Below, one piece after another: positions 26,733-35,605 of a stretch of DNA of 64,000 nucleotides. Positions within the stretch are counted from its first letter, which is position 1. Every line of letters begins with the position of its first letter. A program made the position numbers and the translations under genes. The notes below the pieces were generated by a model. That model was given only the letters and a program-made list of their open reading frames with translations. It did no database searches and was not told where the DNA came from. Origin of the DNA: an uncultured Pelagibacteraceae bacterium (GTDB lineage Bacteria; Pseudomonadota; Alphaproteobacteria; Pelagibacterales; Pelagibacteraceae); contig CACARD010000006.1 of the NCBI GenBank assembly GCA_902534735.1, forward strand, positions 1 to 64,000, in the 5' to 3' direction.

Positions 26733-27634
26733 TATGCTAATTTCTTCTCTGACTTTGGAACATATACAACTTCAATTACACCACCAAGAATTATCAGAAT
26801 ACTTCCCAGGGTTTCTCTCCAACCAAAAGGTTCATTTGTTAAAATACTAGCACTAATAACACCAACAATTATTTCAGCTAAAAATAAAATAGATGATAAG
26901 CCTGCTCCTAATTTACTTGGAGCCCAAAAGATTATTACCCCTGTAGGAATAAAATAAAATATCGAAATAAGTAATAAAAAAGTGGACATTGACATGATAA
27001 CCTCCACTGATGGAACTGGTCCTAAATAATCTACTAAGAATAACCCAATAGGTATACTGGCTAAACCTCCATAAAAAAAGAATGTGAATATAATTGGAAA
27101 GACGCCATCAGTTTTAATTATTTCCATTCTAATTAAACCAGCACCAAATAGTGCACCTCCAGCAAGGGCCAACCAATCCCCTGCATTTTGAGGTAACGGA
27201 ATTATATTCTCTTGACTGAATACAATCCATAAACCTCCTAATGCTAAACCTAATGTGATTACCCTCTTCCAACCAAATTTCTTTTTTAAAAATATAATTT
27301 CAAATATTGTTGTCCAAACAGGTATCATGTAAAACATGATTAATGCTTTAACTACATCAGTAAGAAGAAAGCTAAGAGCATAACAAACAAATCCACTTCC
27401 AACAAAAAAACCAGTGAGAGGAAATTCCAATCCAATAGACTTTCCTTTTATAACTCTCCAAATTGCGACTGGTGATAATATTAATATTCCAACTGCCATT
27501 TGGGATATTGTTCCCCAGCCACCAGTCAAACCTCCATCTTCTAGTATTCTTTGAGGTAACCAATAAATTCCCCATGAACCAGCAGCAATAGCTAATGCAA
27601 ATGAAATTTTAAAATGATGAGGGTGTCTGGTCAT
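26732..27634 (-). CDS. EamA-family (DMT) transporter
   Basis: A 300-residue membrane protein with ten predicted helices in two EamA repeats; the second begins near residue 150 and ends ITLGLALGGL/GSILIILGGVIEV-like sequences characteristic of the drug/metabolite transporter family. It sits between the amidase gene (two bases upstream) and the methyltransferase gene (overlap), so export or import of a small metabolite linked to these enzymes is likely. Substrate cannot be read. Confidence 0.87.
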   Translation of the reverse strand: MTRHPHHFKISFALAIAAGSWGIYWLPQRILEDGGLTGGWGTISQMAVGILILSPVAIWRVIKGKSIGLEFPLTGFFVGSGFVCYALSFLLTDVVKALIMFYMIPVWTTIFEIIFLKKKFGWKRVITLGLALGGLWIVFSQENIIPLPQNAGDWLALAGGALFGAGLIRMEIIKTDGVFPIIFTFFFYGGLASIPIGLFLVDYLGPVPSVEVIMSMSTFLLLISIFYFIPTGVIIFWAPSKLGAGLSSILFLAEIIVGVISASILTNEPFGWRETLGSILIILGGVIEVVYVPKSEKKLA

Positions 27635-27636
27635 TA

Positions 27637-29049
27637 TTATTGCATTAATTTTGGTTTAAATTTTGAAAAGTTAAAAATTTCTTCATAAGAATTGGCAAAG
27701 TTAATTACTTTATTATCTTCTTTAACATTTGCTATAATCTGCATTCCCATTGGTAGCCCTTTATTATTAAAACCTACTGGAATAGATATAGTTGGCAAAC
27801 CAAGCAAACTTGATAATGTATAGACTTCCATATATCTATGATAAGTGTCAATTTTATTATTATTGATAAATTCAGGATTATTTAGGTTCTTTTCAAACGG
27901 AAATAATTGAGCCGAAGGTAATGCTAAAAAATCATAATGTTTAAATAGGTTTTGAATTTTATCCATATATTTATTTCTAATTTCTATTGCTTTTAAAACA
28001 TCGTTTGTTTCAATGCTTTTCCCTTTTTTATATTCCCAATATGCTTGGGAAGGTAATTCATTTAAATTTTTTAAATTATATAACAAAAAGTTTTCATATA
28101 ATGTTTTGGCTCTTAATGTTGTCCAAGAATACCATAATTCTCCTGAGTTAATTTCAGTTTTTAAATTTTCAACACTTAAATTATTTGACTGTAATTTTTT
28201 TAAAATATTTTCACATAAGTCTACAATTCCATCTTCATACTTATATTGTTCGTTTAGATCTATGCACCATCCAATTTTTAAATCTGAAAGTTTTTTATTA
28301 TTTATATCTTTAAGATCGAAAGATAATTTATCCTTTACATTCTTCCCTTTTATATAGTTAAATAAAAATTCCATGTCATTGGGAGTCCTAGCAAAACATC
28401 CAGTTGTAGATATTAAAGGAAAATCTTTTAAATTTTTAATTTCAAATCTATCTTCTGCAATCGCACCAGGTGTTGGTCTTAATCCATAAATATTTGCAAA
28501 TGCTGCTGGGTTTCTACAAGATCCCATCATATCTGTACCATCTGCAAATGGAATTAAATTTGCTGCAACAGCTGCTGCTGCACCACCAGAAGATCCTCCC
28601 GCTGACTTACTATAATCATAAACATTGGAGGTGGCTCCATAAACTCTGTTAGTAGTATGACAACCAACAGCAAATTCAGAGAGATTTGTTTTACCAATTA
28701 AAATTGTGTTTTTTCTATAATTATCTACTAATAAAGAGTCCTGTTTTGGTATATTTTTTAATAACTCTTTATATCCATAGCATGTTACCTCATTTTTAAT
28801 ATCAAATAATTCTTTAACAGCAATTGGAAGTCCATAAATATCATCTTTGTCATTATCACTATTAAAATTTTCATCTTTTAATTTTGCTTCTTCAGTAATT
28901 TTAGTTTCATCTATATGTGAAATAATAGCATTTAATTTTGGATTGAATTTTTTTATTCTATCTAAATAGAAATTTAGTACCTCTACTATTTTAATTTCTC
29001 TTTTTTTTATTTTTGAAATTATTTGATGGACAGAAAAATTCTCGAGCAC
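27637..29049 (-). CDS. Amidase-signature family hydrolase
   Basis: A 470-residue amidase-signature enzyme beginning with GTG at 29049. The Ser-cisSer-Lys triad is visible as the Lys in IAVKELFD, the cis-Ser in GGSSGGAAAA and the nucleophile Ser in MMGSCRNPA. It hydrolyses an amide or related bond, releasing ammonia or an amine. It differs from GatA in lacking the GatA C-terminal features and partner genes. It lies ten bases after the Fe-alcohol dehydrogenase gene and two bases before the EamA gene. Substrate unknown. Confidence 0.87.
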   Translation of the reverse strand: MLENFSVHQIISKIKKREIKIVEVLNFYLDRIKKFNPKLNAIISHIDETKITEEAKLKDENFNSDNDKDDIYGLPIAVKELFDIKNEVTCYGYKELLKNIPKQDSLLVDNYRKNTILIGKTNLSEFAVGCHTTNRVYGATSNVYDYSKSAGGSSGGAAAAVAANLIPFADGTDMMGSCRNPAAFANIYGLRPTPGAIAEDRFEIKNLKDFPLISTTGCFARTPNDMEFLFNYIKGKNVKDKLSFDLKDINNKKLSDLKIGWCIDLNEQYKYEDGIVDLCENILKKLQSNNLSVENLKTEINSGELWYSWTTLRAKTLYENFLLYNLKNLNELPSQAYWEYKKGKSIETNDVLKAIEIRNKYMDKIQNLFKHYDFLALPSAQLFPFEKNLNNPEFINNNKIDTYHRYMEVYTLSSLLGLPTISIPVGFNNKGLPMGMQIIANVKEDNKVINFANSYEEIFNFSKFKPKLMQ

Positions 29050-29059
29050 TTAATTAAAC

Positions 29060-30250
29060 CTATCTTGCTTGTCTAATACTCTCTAAAACTAAAGTCTTGA
29101 CCTCATCTAATGATGCCTTTTTAGGATTTTGTCCATAAGCTTGGTCTAACATTGATTTCTTTGCTATTCTCTCTTGGCAATCTTCCGGCACTCCTAATTC
29201 ATTTAATCCTTTAGGGATTTTTAATCTATCTAGAATTATATTTAAGTTGTCTTGAAAACTTTCAATTGAATGGTTTTCAAATTGCATAGCCTCTGACATT
29301 CTTTTTACTTTTTCTTCTAATCCAGGTAAATTATATTTCATGACTGCAGGAAGTATAATTGCATTAGTCAATCCATGATGAGTATTATATTCAGCACCAA
29401 CCATGTGCGAAATTGCATGAACTAAACCTAGGCCTTTTAAGAAAGCTATTCCACCCAAATAAGATCCAATAATCATTCCTCCTCTCGCTAAAAGATTATC
29501 AGGTTCTTCGACAGCTGCATAAAGTGATTTTGAAATTAAATTTAAACTTTCTAATGCAGAACCATCACAAAGTGGATGAAACATAGGAACACTATAACCT
29601 TCAATTGCATGTATCATTGCATCTATACCAGTCCAAGCAGTAAGATTTGCTGGTAATTTTAAAGTTAGCTCTGGATCTACTAAAGCTAAACATGGTCGGG
29701 CATCTGGATGCCATAAACAAAATTTCATTCCTTTTTCAAGATGAGTTACCATGGCAGTAACTTCTGTTTCAGCACCTGTTCCTGCTGTAGTTGGAATAGT
29801 AATTATTTTTGGAAAAGGATTTTCCATAGTTAGTTTTGGTGGCTCTTTTTCAAATTCAAAATCCCATAAAGGCACACCGCTATCGACTGTAAGAGAAATT
29901 GCTTTTCCTCCATCCATTGCACTTCCACCGCCTATTGCAATTATTGCATCATGATTGCCTTCACGAAATTTTTTACATCCAGAATCTATTTCATCATCTC
30001 TAGGATTTGGCGATATATTTGAATAAATATCTGATTTGATTTTTGAGTCATTAAGTAAATTTTGTAAATCACTTATAAATGGTAAATTTACACTACCACT
30101 ATCAGTAACGATTAATGCATTATTTATTTTAAAATTTTTACAAAACTTTCCAATTTCTTTAAATCTTCCAGGTCCATAAGCTGTAAAAGTTGGAAATGTC
30201 CAATCCTGATTATTTAATAAAAATTCTTCATTAAGCTTAAAATTTTGCAT
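29060..30250 (-). CDS. Iron-containing alcohol dehydrogenase
   Basis: A 396-residue type III alcohol dehydrogenase: coenzyme motif GGGSAMDGGKAIS near residue 105, PTTAGTGAE, metal-binding Asp/His in TGIDAMIHAIEGY and AISHMVGAEYNTHHGLTNA. It interconverts an alcohol and an aldehyde or ketone with NAD(P). It is first in the minus-strand run and starts 38 bases from the divergent EamA gene. Substrate unknown. Confidence 0.92.
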   Translation of the reverse strand: MQNFKLNEEFLLNNQDWTFPTFTAYGPGRFKEIGKFCKNFKINNALIVTDSGSVNLPFISDLQNLLNDSKIKSDIYSNISPNPRDDEIDSGCKKFREGNHDAIIAIGGGSAMDGGKAISLTVDSGVPLWDFEFEKEPPKLTMENPFPKIITIPTTAGTGAETEVTAMVTHLEKGMKFCLWHPDARPCLALVDPELTLKLPANLTAWTGIDAMIHAIEGYSVPMFHPLCDGSALESLNLISKSLYAAVEEPDNLLARGGMIIGSYLGGIAFLKGLGLVHAISHMVGAEYNTHHGLTNAIILPAVMKYNLPGLEEKVKRMSEAMQFENHSIESFQDNLNIILDRLKIPKGLNELGVPEDCQERIAKKSMLDQAYGQNPKKASLDEVKTLVLESIRQAR

Positions 30251-30288
30251 AATATTTTAAAAACTTATACTAATTTCAATATTATTAA

Positions 30289-31221
30289 ATGAAAATTTCA
30301 TCTGAAAAAACAGATCTAAAAAAAACATATTTAGCAATTGCTACAATGCTCTTAGCAATTTTATGTATAGATCTTTACATGGTTATTATTAAATTTTTAG
30401 GTGATGAATACTCAATAATTCAATTAACTTTATTTAGAAATGTAGCAGCAATTATACCTTTGTTATTATTGATCTTATTCACAAATGAATTTTCAACAAT
30501 ATTCAAAAACTTAGGAAATAAGTTTTTGATATTGAGTTGCTTGAGAGGAATATGTTTTCTTTCTATGAATGTATTCATTTTTATCTCAGTAGTAAATCTG
30601 GAATTTGCAACAGCAATGACGCTAACCTTTTCGTCACCTTTCTTCATAGTAATACTATCAATAATTTTATTGAGTGAAAAAATTGGTATTTACAGATGGT
30701 CAGCAGTTATAATTGGTTTTGTTGGTGTGGTTATGATAATGAAACCAACAAGTGAAATTTTTAGTTTGTACTCAATTTTTCCAATTCTAACCGCTATAGC
30801 ATGGGCTTTCACTGTCATAATTTTAAAATTCATTCAAGGCAATCATTCAACTGCAAAAATTCAGTTATACACATTAATATTTAATGTCATTGGTGGTTTA
30901 ATTTTATTTTTTGTAACTACAGGACATGTTGAAATTAAAAATTTTAAAGATTTTATTTTGATGACAATGACTGGAGTTTTGGGTGGTACAGCAGCAATAT
31001 TGTTTATTTATTCTTACCGTTTAATTTCAGCAAGTAAAATAGCTTCATTTGAGTATCTTGGTATACCGTCATCTTTTATTCTTGGTTGGATTTTCTTTAA
31101 TGAAGCTCCATGGAGCCAACTATTTCCTGGAGTAATAGTAATTATTTTTGCTGGTATGATTATTATATGGAGAGATAATATTAAAAAGAAATCAATAGAA
31201 GGTAATAAGCAAATTTATTGA
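30289..31221 (+). CDS. EamA-family (DMT) transporter
   Basis: A 310-residue, ten-helix membrane protein with two EamA repeats (first ending GFVGVVMIMKP, second near FEYLGIPSSFILGWIFFNE). It resembles the product at 43361-44308, including the FxSPFF-type segment in helix 4. Its stop overlaps the convergent proV-like stop by seven bases. It is divergent from the Fe-alcohol dehydrogenase gene. A small-metabolite permease; substrate unknown. Confidence 0.87.
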   Translation: MKISSEKTDLKKTYLAIATMLLAILCIDLYMVIIKFLGDEYSIIQLTLFRNVAAIIPLLLLILFTNEFSTIFKNLGNKFLILSCLRGICFLSMNVFIFISVVNLEFATAMTLTFSSPFFIVILSIILLSEKIGIYRWSAVIIGFVGVVMIMKPTSEIFSLYSIFPILTAIAWAFTVIILKFIQGNHSTAKIQLYTLIFNVIGGLILFFVTTGHVEIKNFKDFILMTMTGVLGGTAAILFIYSYRLISASKIASFEYLGIPSSFILGWIFFNEAPWSQLFPGVIVIIFAGMIIIWRDNIKKKSIEGNKQIY

Positions 31222-32261
31222 TTTGATCTCATAGATTTCATTACTATTACTCTATCTATCTCACCTAATAGCTTTCCACTTTCATTACAAACTACTGGAT
31301 AAGTTTTATCATTATCAATTAGCCTATCTATTAAGTTTTCAATTTTAGAATTATCTAAAATATTATCTTTTCCATTCTCAAATAAATTTTTTGTTTCATT
31401 GCAGCACTCAGTTCTCATGACTTTGCCTGCACTTAATACTTTATATTTAGGAACATCTTCACAAAAATCTTTAACGTATTGATCTTTCGGATTAGATACA
31501 ATTTCTTCAGGTGTACCTACTTGAGAAACTTCTCCATCTTTCATAATTGCTATGTGGTCTCCCATTTTAATTGCCTCTAAAAAGTCGTGAGTTATAAATA
31601 CCATAGTTTTTTGAAGCTTTTCTTGGATCTTTAAAAGCTCATCTTGCATCTCTCTTCTAATCAAAGGATCCAATGCTGAAAAAGGTTCATCAAAAATTAA
31701 TATTTCGGGATCCACAGCTAGTGCTCTTGCAAGTCCTACCCTTTGCTGCATACCTCCAGATAATTCTCTTGGATAATTATTATGCCAACCATCTAAGCCA
31801 ACCATTTTTAAAACTTCCATTGACTTTTCTGTTCTTATATCTTTTTTTGTTCCCCTTACTTCTAATCCATAACCAATATTTTCTAGGACTGTTCTATGAG
31901 GAAATAAACCAAAATGTTGGAAAACCATGCTCATTTTATTTCTTCTTAATTCTAATAATTCACTTGCACTCATTTTTGTAACTTCAACATCATCCATTTT
32001 CACTATGCCAGCTGTTGGTTCAATCAATCGCGAAATACATCTAACTAGTGTTGATTTTCCACTACCAGATAATCCCATTACTACAAATGTTTCACCTTTT
32101 TGAATTGAGAAACTGACATCTTTTACAGCAACAACGTGTCCTGTCTTTTCTTGAACTTCCTTAATACTTAAATTTTTATCAAGGTTTTTAATAATTCTTT
32201 TTTCGTCTGGTCCAAATAACTTCCATATATTTGTACAGGTGATTTTTTGTTCTACAGACAT
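31215..32261 (-). CDS. proV: Glycine betaine/proline ABC transporter ATP-binding protein
   Basis: A 348-residue ATPase with an N-terminal extension typical of ProV/OpuAA (RIIKNLDKNLSIKEVQEKTG, split here for length: starts near residue 18), Walker A GLSGSGKS, MVFQHFGLFPHRTV, signature LSGGMQQR, Walker B ILIFDEP and a C-terminal CBS-like region (KTYPVVCNESGKLLGEI) that in OpuA senses ionic strength. It drives betaine uptake through the divergent ProW/ProX. The ProV gene is not in the same transcript as ProW/ProX, which is unusual; most operons are proVWX. Confidence 0.92.
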   Translation of the reverse strand: MSVEQKITCTNIWKLFGPDEKRIIKNLDKNLSIKEVQEKTGHVVAVKDVSFSIQKGETFVVMGLSGSGKSTLVRCISRLIEPTAGIVKMDDVEVTKMSASELLELRRNKMSMVFQHFGLFPHRTVLENIGYGLEVRGTKKDIRTEKSMEVLKMVGLDGWHNNYPRELSGGMQQRVGLARALAVDPEILIFDEPFSALDPLIRREMQDELLKIQEKLQKTMVFITHDFLEAIKMGDHIAIMKDGEVSQVGTPEEIVSNPKDQYVKDFCEDVPKYKVLSAGKVMRTECCNETKNLFENGKDNILDNSKIENLIDRLIDNDKTYPVVCNESGKLLGEIDRVIVMKSMRSNQ

Positions 32262-32296
32262 TTTTAATAAATAATATTACCCCAAAAATAGACAAT

Positions 32297-32317
32297 ATTT
32301 TACTTTAAATGTAAAAT
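32297..32317. promoter_or_regulatory. Inverted repeat between divergent proV and proW
   Basis: A 7-base inverted repeat (ATTTTAC at 32297-32303, GTAAAAT at 32311-32317, seven-base centre) lies in the 77-base gap between the divergently read betaine-transporter genes. It is in the right place to be a shared operator. Chance occurrence is likely enough at this base composition that I keep confidence low. Confidence 0.25.
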
Positions 32318-32338
32318 TATTTATTTTAATTTGCTAAC

Positions 32339-34459
32339 ATGGCTACTAGAACTGATTTAATAAATAAATCAAATCAATCGAAAAACATAATAACTTATGT
32401 AATTATTGGAGTTGTTTTTTTGGTAGCACTCTGGCTATCTACTCAAAGTGAAGGGCCTTCAAAATTTCCTAAAGAAGTCACTGATAAATTTACATTTACA
32501 GCTTGGGTGAACGATGGAGAAGATTATTTAAAAAAAAATTACAGATGGGTCACTAAAATTATAGCAAGCTATATAAAAGAAACTTACTATTTTTTAGAAG
32601 ACTTTTTGCTTGAGTCTCCTTGGATTTTAATAGCAGCAATAATTGTAATACCTTGCATAATTGCGGGAGGTTTGCGATTGGGAATTTACTCTTCTTTTGT
32701 AGTTTATTTTTGGGGAGCTACAGGAATGTGGGAACCATCCTTACAAACAGTGGCATTGATGGGTCTGTCAGTTTTATTATGTGTATTTTTTGGATTTATA
32801 CTGGGTGTCTTGTGTTCACAGAGTAATAGATTTGAAAATTTCATGAAGCCAGTATTAGATACTATGCAAGTAATGCCAGCATTTGTATATTTGTTCCCAG
32901 CATTATTTTTTTTTGGGATAGGAGGCGCGCCAGCAATATTGGCTACCATGATATATGCAATGCCTCCAATAATAAGATTAACGAATACAGGCATAAGACA
33001 AGTGCCAGCTCAAACTATAGAGTCAGCAACTTCCTTTGGTTCAAGCAAACTTCAATTGTTATTTAAAATTAAAATTCCATTATCTTTACCAAGTATAATG
33101 ATGGGTATTAACCAAGTAATAATGATGGCATTAGCGTTAGTGGTTCTTGCATGTTTTATAGGTGCCGAAGGTATTGGCGGTCAAGTTTGGCAAGCAATAA
33201 GAAGATTGGATGTTGGCTGGGCAATGGAAGGTGGGCTATGTATTTTATTTATGGCGATAATGTTTGATAGATTTAGTTTAGCGTTTAGTAAAGATAAAGA
33301 AAGACTTCCTTCAGATGTACAAAGATTTTATTTACTTCCTCAAAGTTGGGAAAAATATCAAATCGCAAAAATTTTAGAAATGCCCTTAAGTTTTGGAAAT
33401 AAGATTTTAAAAATCATATGTCAAACAGTTACATCTGCTATAGCAATAGTATTTAGAGTCTTAGTTTCAATTTTTAATAAATCTACAGCAGAAAATATCG
33501 GTGAATTCATTAGCAAAAGATATTATGTTATTCCTTATTTTTTAGTTTTATTTCTAATTGCATTTATAGATCATTACTTTTTAGAAATAGGAACATTTCC
33601 AAAAGAATGGAAATTATCAATAAGACAACCAATTACAAATGCAGTAGAAAGTCTGACTGTAAATCCAGGATTTATTTCTTTTGCAAAAGGTTTAAGAGCT
33701 TTTGTTTATTTAAATTTGTTAAGACCTTTAGATGTTTTTCTAACTCAAATACCTTGGTGGTATACATTAGCAGTATTTTCGGCTTTAGGTTATGTAACTG
33801 TTGGAATAAGATTTGCAATAATTACTGCGGTCCTTCTTCTATTTATTGGTGCATGTGGAATATGGACTCAATCAATGATAACTTTATCGTCAGTGCTTGT
33901 GTCTGTGGTTCTGTGTTTTGTTATAGGAGTTCCTCTTGGAATAATTGCATCCTACAATGAAAGATTTAGAAATATTCAAAACGTTGTGTTGGATGCAATG
34001 CAAACGCTTCCTTATTTCTGTTATTTAATTCCTGTTCTAATGTTTTTTGGTGGTGGAACAGTGTCAGCTGTTCTTGCAACTGTAATATATTCAATTCCAC
34101 CAATAATTCGATTAACATCACTAGGTTTAACACAGGTTTCTGGTACTTACTCTGAAGTATCAAGATCATTTGGTGGAACACTTATTCAAACATTAAATAA
34201 AGTTAAGTTCCCATTAGCTATTCCTAGTTTAGTTATTGGATTTAATCAGACTGTAATTATGGCTTTTGCTATGCAAATAGTTACACCGCTTATTGGTGGT
34301 AAGGGCTTAGGTCTTGAAGTCTTTAATGGTCTTGCAAGATCAGATACTGGAAGAGGATTAGCAGCTGGTATCGGAATAGTATTACTAGCCATTATTATTG
34401 ATAGAATTACACTTGCGTGGACTAAGAAACAAAGAGAAGCTTTAGGCTTAATAAGCTAA
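32339..34459 (+). CDS. proW: Glycine betaine/proline ABC transporter permease, tandem-duplicated (ProW-ProW)
   Basis: A 706-residue permease made of two BPD_transp_1 modules in one chain. The halves repeat each other: MQVMPAFVYLFPALFFFG with YAMPPIIRLTNTGIRQV in the first, MQTLPYFCYLIPVLMFFGG with YSIPPIIRLTSLGLTQV in the second. Both keep an EAA loop (SATSFGSSKLQLL and VSRSFGGTLIQTL). The fused form can build a full transmembrane pore from one polypeptide. It transports betaine-type solutes inward with ProV and ProX. It is followed by the proX-like gene after 86 bases. Confidence 0.92.
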   Translation: MATRTDLINKSNQSKNIITYVIIGVVFLVALWLSTQSEGPSKFPKEVTDKFTFTAWVNDGEDYLKKNYRWVTKIIASYIKETYYFLEDFLLESPWILIAAIIVIPCIIAGGLRLGIYSSFVVYFWGATGMWEPSLQTVALMGLSVLLCVFFGFILGVLCSQSNRFENFMKPVLDTMQVMPAFVYLFPALFFFGIGGAPAILATMIYAMPPIIRLTNTGIRQVPAQTIESATSFGSSKLQLLFKIKIPLSLPSIMMGINQVIMMALALVVLACFIGAEGIGGQVWQAIRRLDVGWAMEGGLCILFMAIMFDRFSLAFSKDKERLPSDVQRFYLLPQSWEKYQIAKILEMPLSFGNKILKIICQTVTSAIAIVFRVLVSIFNKSTAENIGEFISKRYYVIPYFLVLFLIAFIDHYFLEIGTFPKEWKLSIRQPITNAVESLTVNPGFISFAKGLRAFVYLNLLRPLDVFLTQIPWWYTLAVFSALGYVTVGIRFAIITAVLLLFIGACGIWTQSMITLSSVLVSVVLCFVIGVPLGIIASYNERFRNIQNVVLDAMQTLPYFCYLIPVLMFFGGGTVSAVLATVIYSIPPIIRLTSLGLTQVSGTYSEVSRSFGGTLIQTLNKVKFPLAIPSLVIGFNQTVIMAFAMQIVTPLIGGKGLGLEVFNGLARSDTGRGLAAGIGIVLLAIIIDRITLAWTKKQREALGLIS

Positions 34460-34461
34460 GA

Positions 34462-34520
34462 CAAATAGTACTATTTGCGTTGTTTACATACCAATACATT
34501 TTGATCTAAAATGTATTTTT
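34462..34520 (+). terminator. Palindrome and AT-rich hairpin between proW and proX
   Basis: Right after the proW stop is a perfect 16-base palindrome (34462-34477, centre GTAC). It is followed by a 10-bp hairpin (34493-34502 with 34508-34517, loop GATCT) ending in a short T run, which looks like a weak terminator or attenuator. ProX then starts at 34546 behind a strong GAGAGGA ribosome site. The pair could partly uncouple proX expression from proW. Confidence 0.5.
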
Positions 34521-34545
34521 AATTAATTAAAAAGAGAGGAAATAA

Positions 34546-35550
34546 ATGAAGTTATCAAAAAAGATATCAGCACTAATTCTTTCTGTAGTTCTGTTAATTG
34601 GAAGCTTTGGTCAAGCCAATGCAGCCAAAAGACTTCATGCAGCTATAGCAGATTGGACTGGTGGGATAATTACGTGCGAAGTTGCCGTAGCAATTCTTGA
34701 AAGAGAAATGGGATACAAAATTAAACAAACTGTATTTCCTTCAGGAACTGGTTTATGGGAAGCAATCGCTGCAGGTGAGTTAGACTTCGCTTGTGAAAGT
34801 TGGCCAAGTTACGCTGAAGCTGACACTGTTATGTTAAATGAGGACTTAATATACGAAGGTAAAGTCGTCGGGACATACAGTGGTGATGGAAGTGTAGATT
34901 TACTTGGAACAGCAGGAATAATCGGTATGTCAGACTACTGGATACCAAGATATGCTGCTGAAGAACTAGGTATTAAAACTTGGAAAGACTTAAATAAACA
35001 CAAAGCAAAATTTGCAACAATTGAAAGTGGTAAGAAAGGTAGACTTATTGGATGTCCGGTTGCAGGTTGGAACTGTCATGACCAAAAAAGACTTGATCTT
35101 TTAGGAATAGACTTCCAGGCTGATGAACTTGGAACAGAAGCTGCTGCTATCGCAGAAGCAAAAGCTGCTTACATGCGTAAAGAGCCATTCCTACTTTATC
35201 TATGGTCACCGCATTGGTTCTTTGGTGAGTATGATATGGTTGGTGTACAACTTCCAGAACACAAAACTTGTGACAGCTTCACTGAAGCAAATAACTGGAA
35301 AGATTGTGGAACTGCTGCATGGCCAGCAACTGGTTGGGCTAAAGATTACACGATGAACTACGGTAACCCAGCTACTTTTGCTAGTGCAGAACATGCTGAT
35401 GCTAAGAAGTTCTTTGAAAAAATGTCTTTACAAAATATTGACCAAGCTAAAATGTTAGTTGAAGTTGATATTAAGAAAAGAGATGTAAAAGAAGTTGTTA
35501 ATGAGTGGTTAGACAATAATCCAGATAAATGGAAAAGTTGGCTTCCATAA
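34546..35550 (+). CDS. proX: Glycine betaine/proline-type periplasmic binding protein
   Basis: A 334-residue OpuAC/ProX-type binding protein with a signal peptide ending near GQANA. Aromatic residues typical of the quaternary-ammonium cage are abundant: DWTGG, SWPSYAEA, LWSPHWFF and a C-terminal KWKSWLP. Strong ribosome site. Periplasmic capture of glycine betaine, proline betaine or a related quaternary ammonium such as carnitine is expected; the carnitine-to-betaine genes directly downstream make carnitine or gamma-butyrobetaine possible ligands. Confidence 0.9.
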   Translation: MKLSKKISALILSVVLLIGSFGQANAAKRLHAAIADWTGGIITCEVAVAILEREMGYKIKQTVFPSGTGLWEAIAAGELDFACESWPSYAEADTVMLNEDLIYEGKVVGTYSGDGSVDLLGTAGIIGMSDYWIPRYAAEELGIKTWKDLNKHKAKFATIESGKKGRLIGCPVAGWNCHDQKRLDLLGIDFQADELGTEAAAIAEAKAAYMRKEPFLLYLWSPHWFFGEYDMVGVQLPEHKTCDSFTEANNWKDCGTAAWPATGWAKDYTMNYGNPATFASAEHADAKKFFEKMSLQNIDQAKMLVEVDIKKRDVKEVVNEWLDNNPDKWKSWLP

Positions 35551-35571
35551 TAACTTTAAAATAAATTAGAT

Positions 35572-35604
35572 AAAAAGGGCTTTGATATTTTCAAAGCCCT
35601 TTTT
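35572..35604. terminator. Strong bidirectional terminator after proX
   Basis: A perfect 14-bp stem (35572-35585 with 35591-35604, core AGGGCTTTGA) and five-base loop, with a T run on the plus strand and an A run on the other side, so it can stop transcription from both proX and the convergent gamma-butyrobetaine hydroxylase gene. Confidence 0.9.
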
Positions 35605-35605
35605 T

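Noticed and set aside
23150..26800. SAM-type riboswitch before the homocysteine methyltransferase genes
   Set aside because: SAR11 relatives carry such switches before some methionine genes, but here both genes start inside operons with one-base overlaps, leaving no leader for one.
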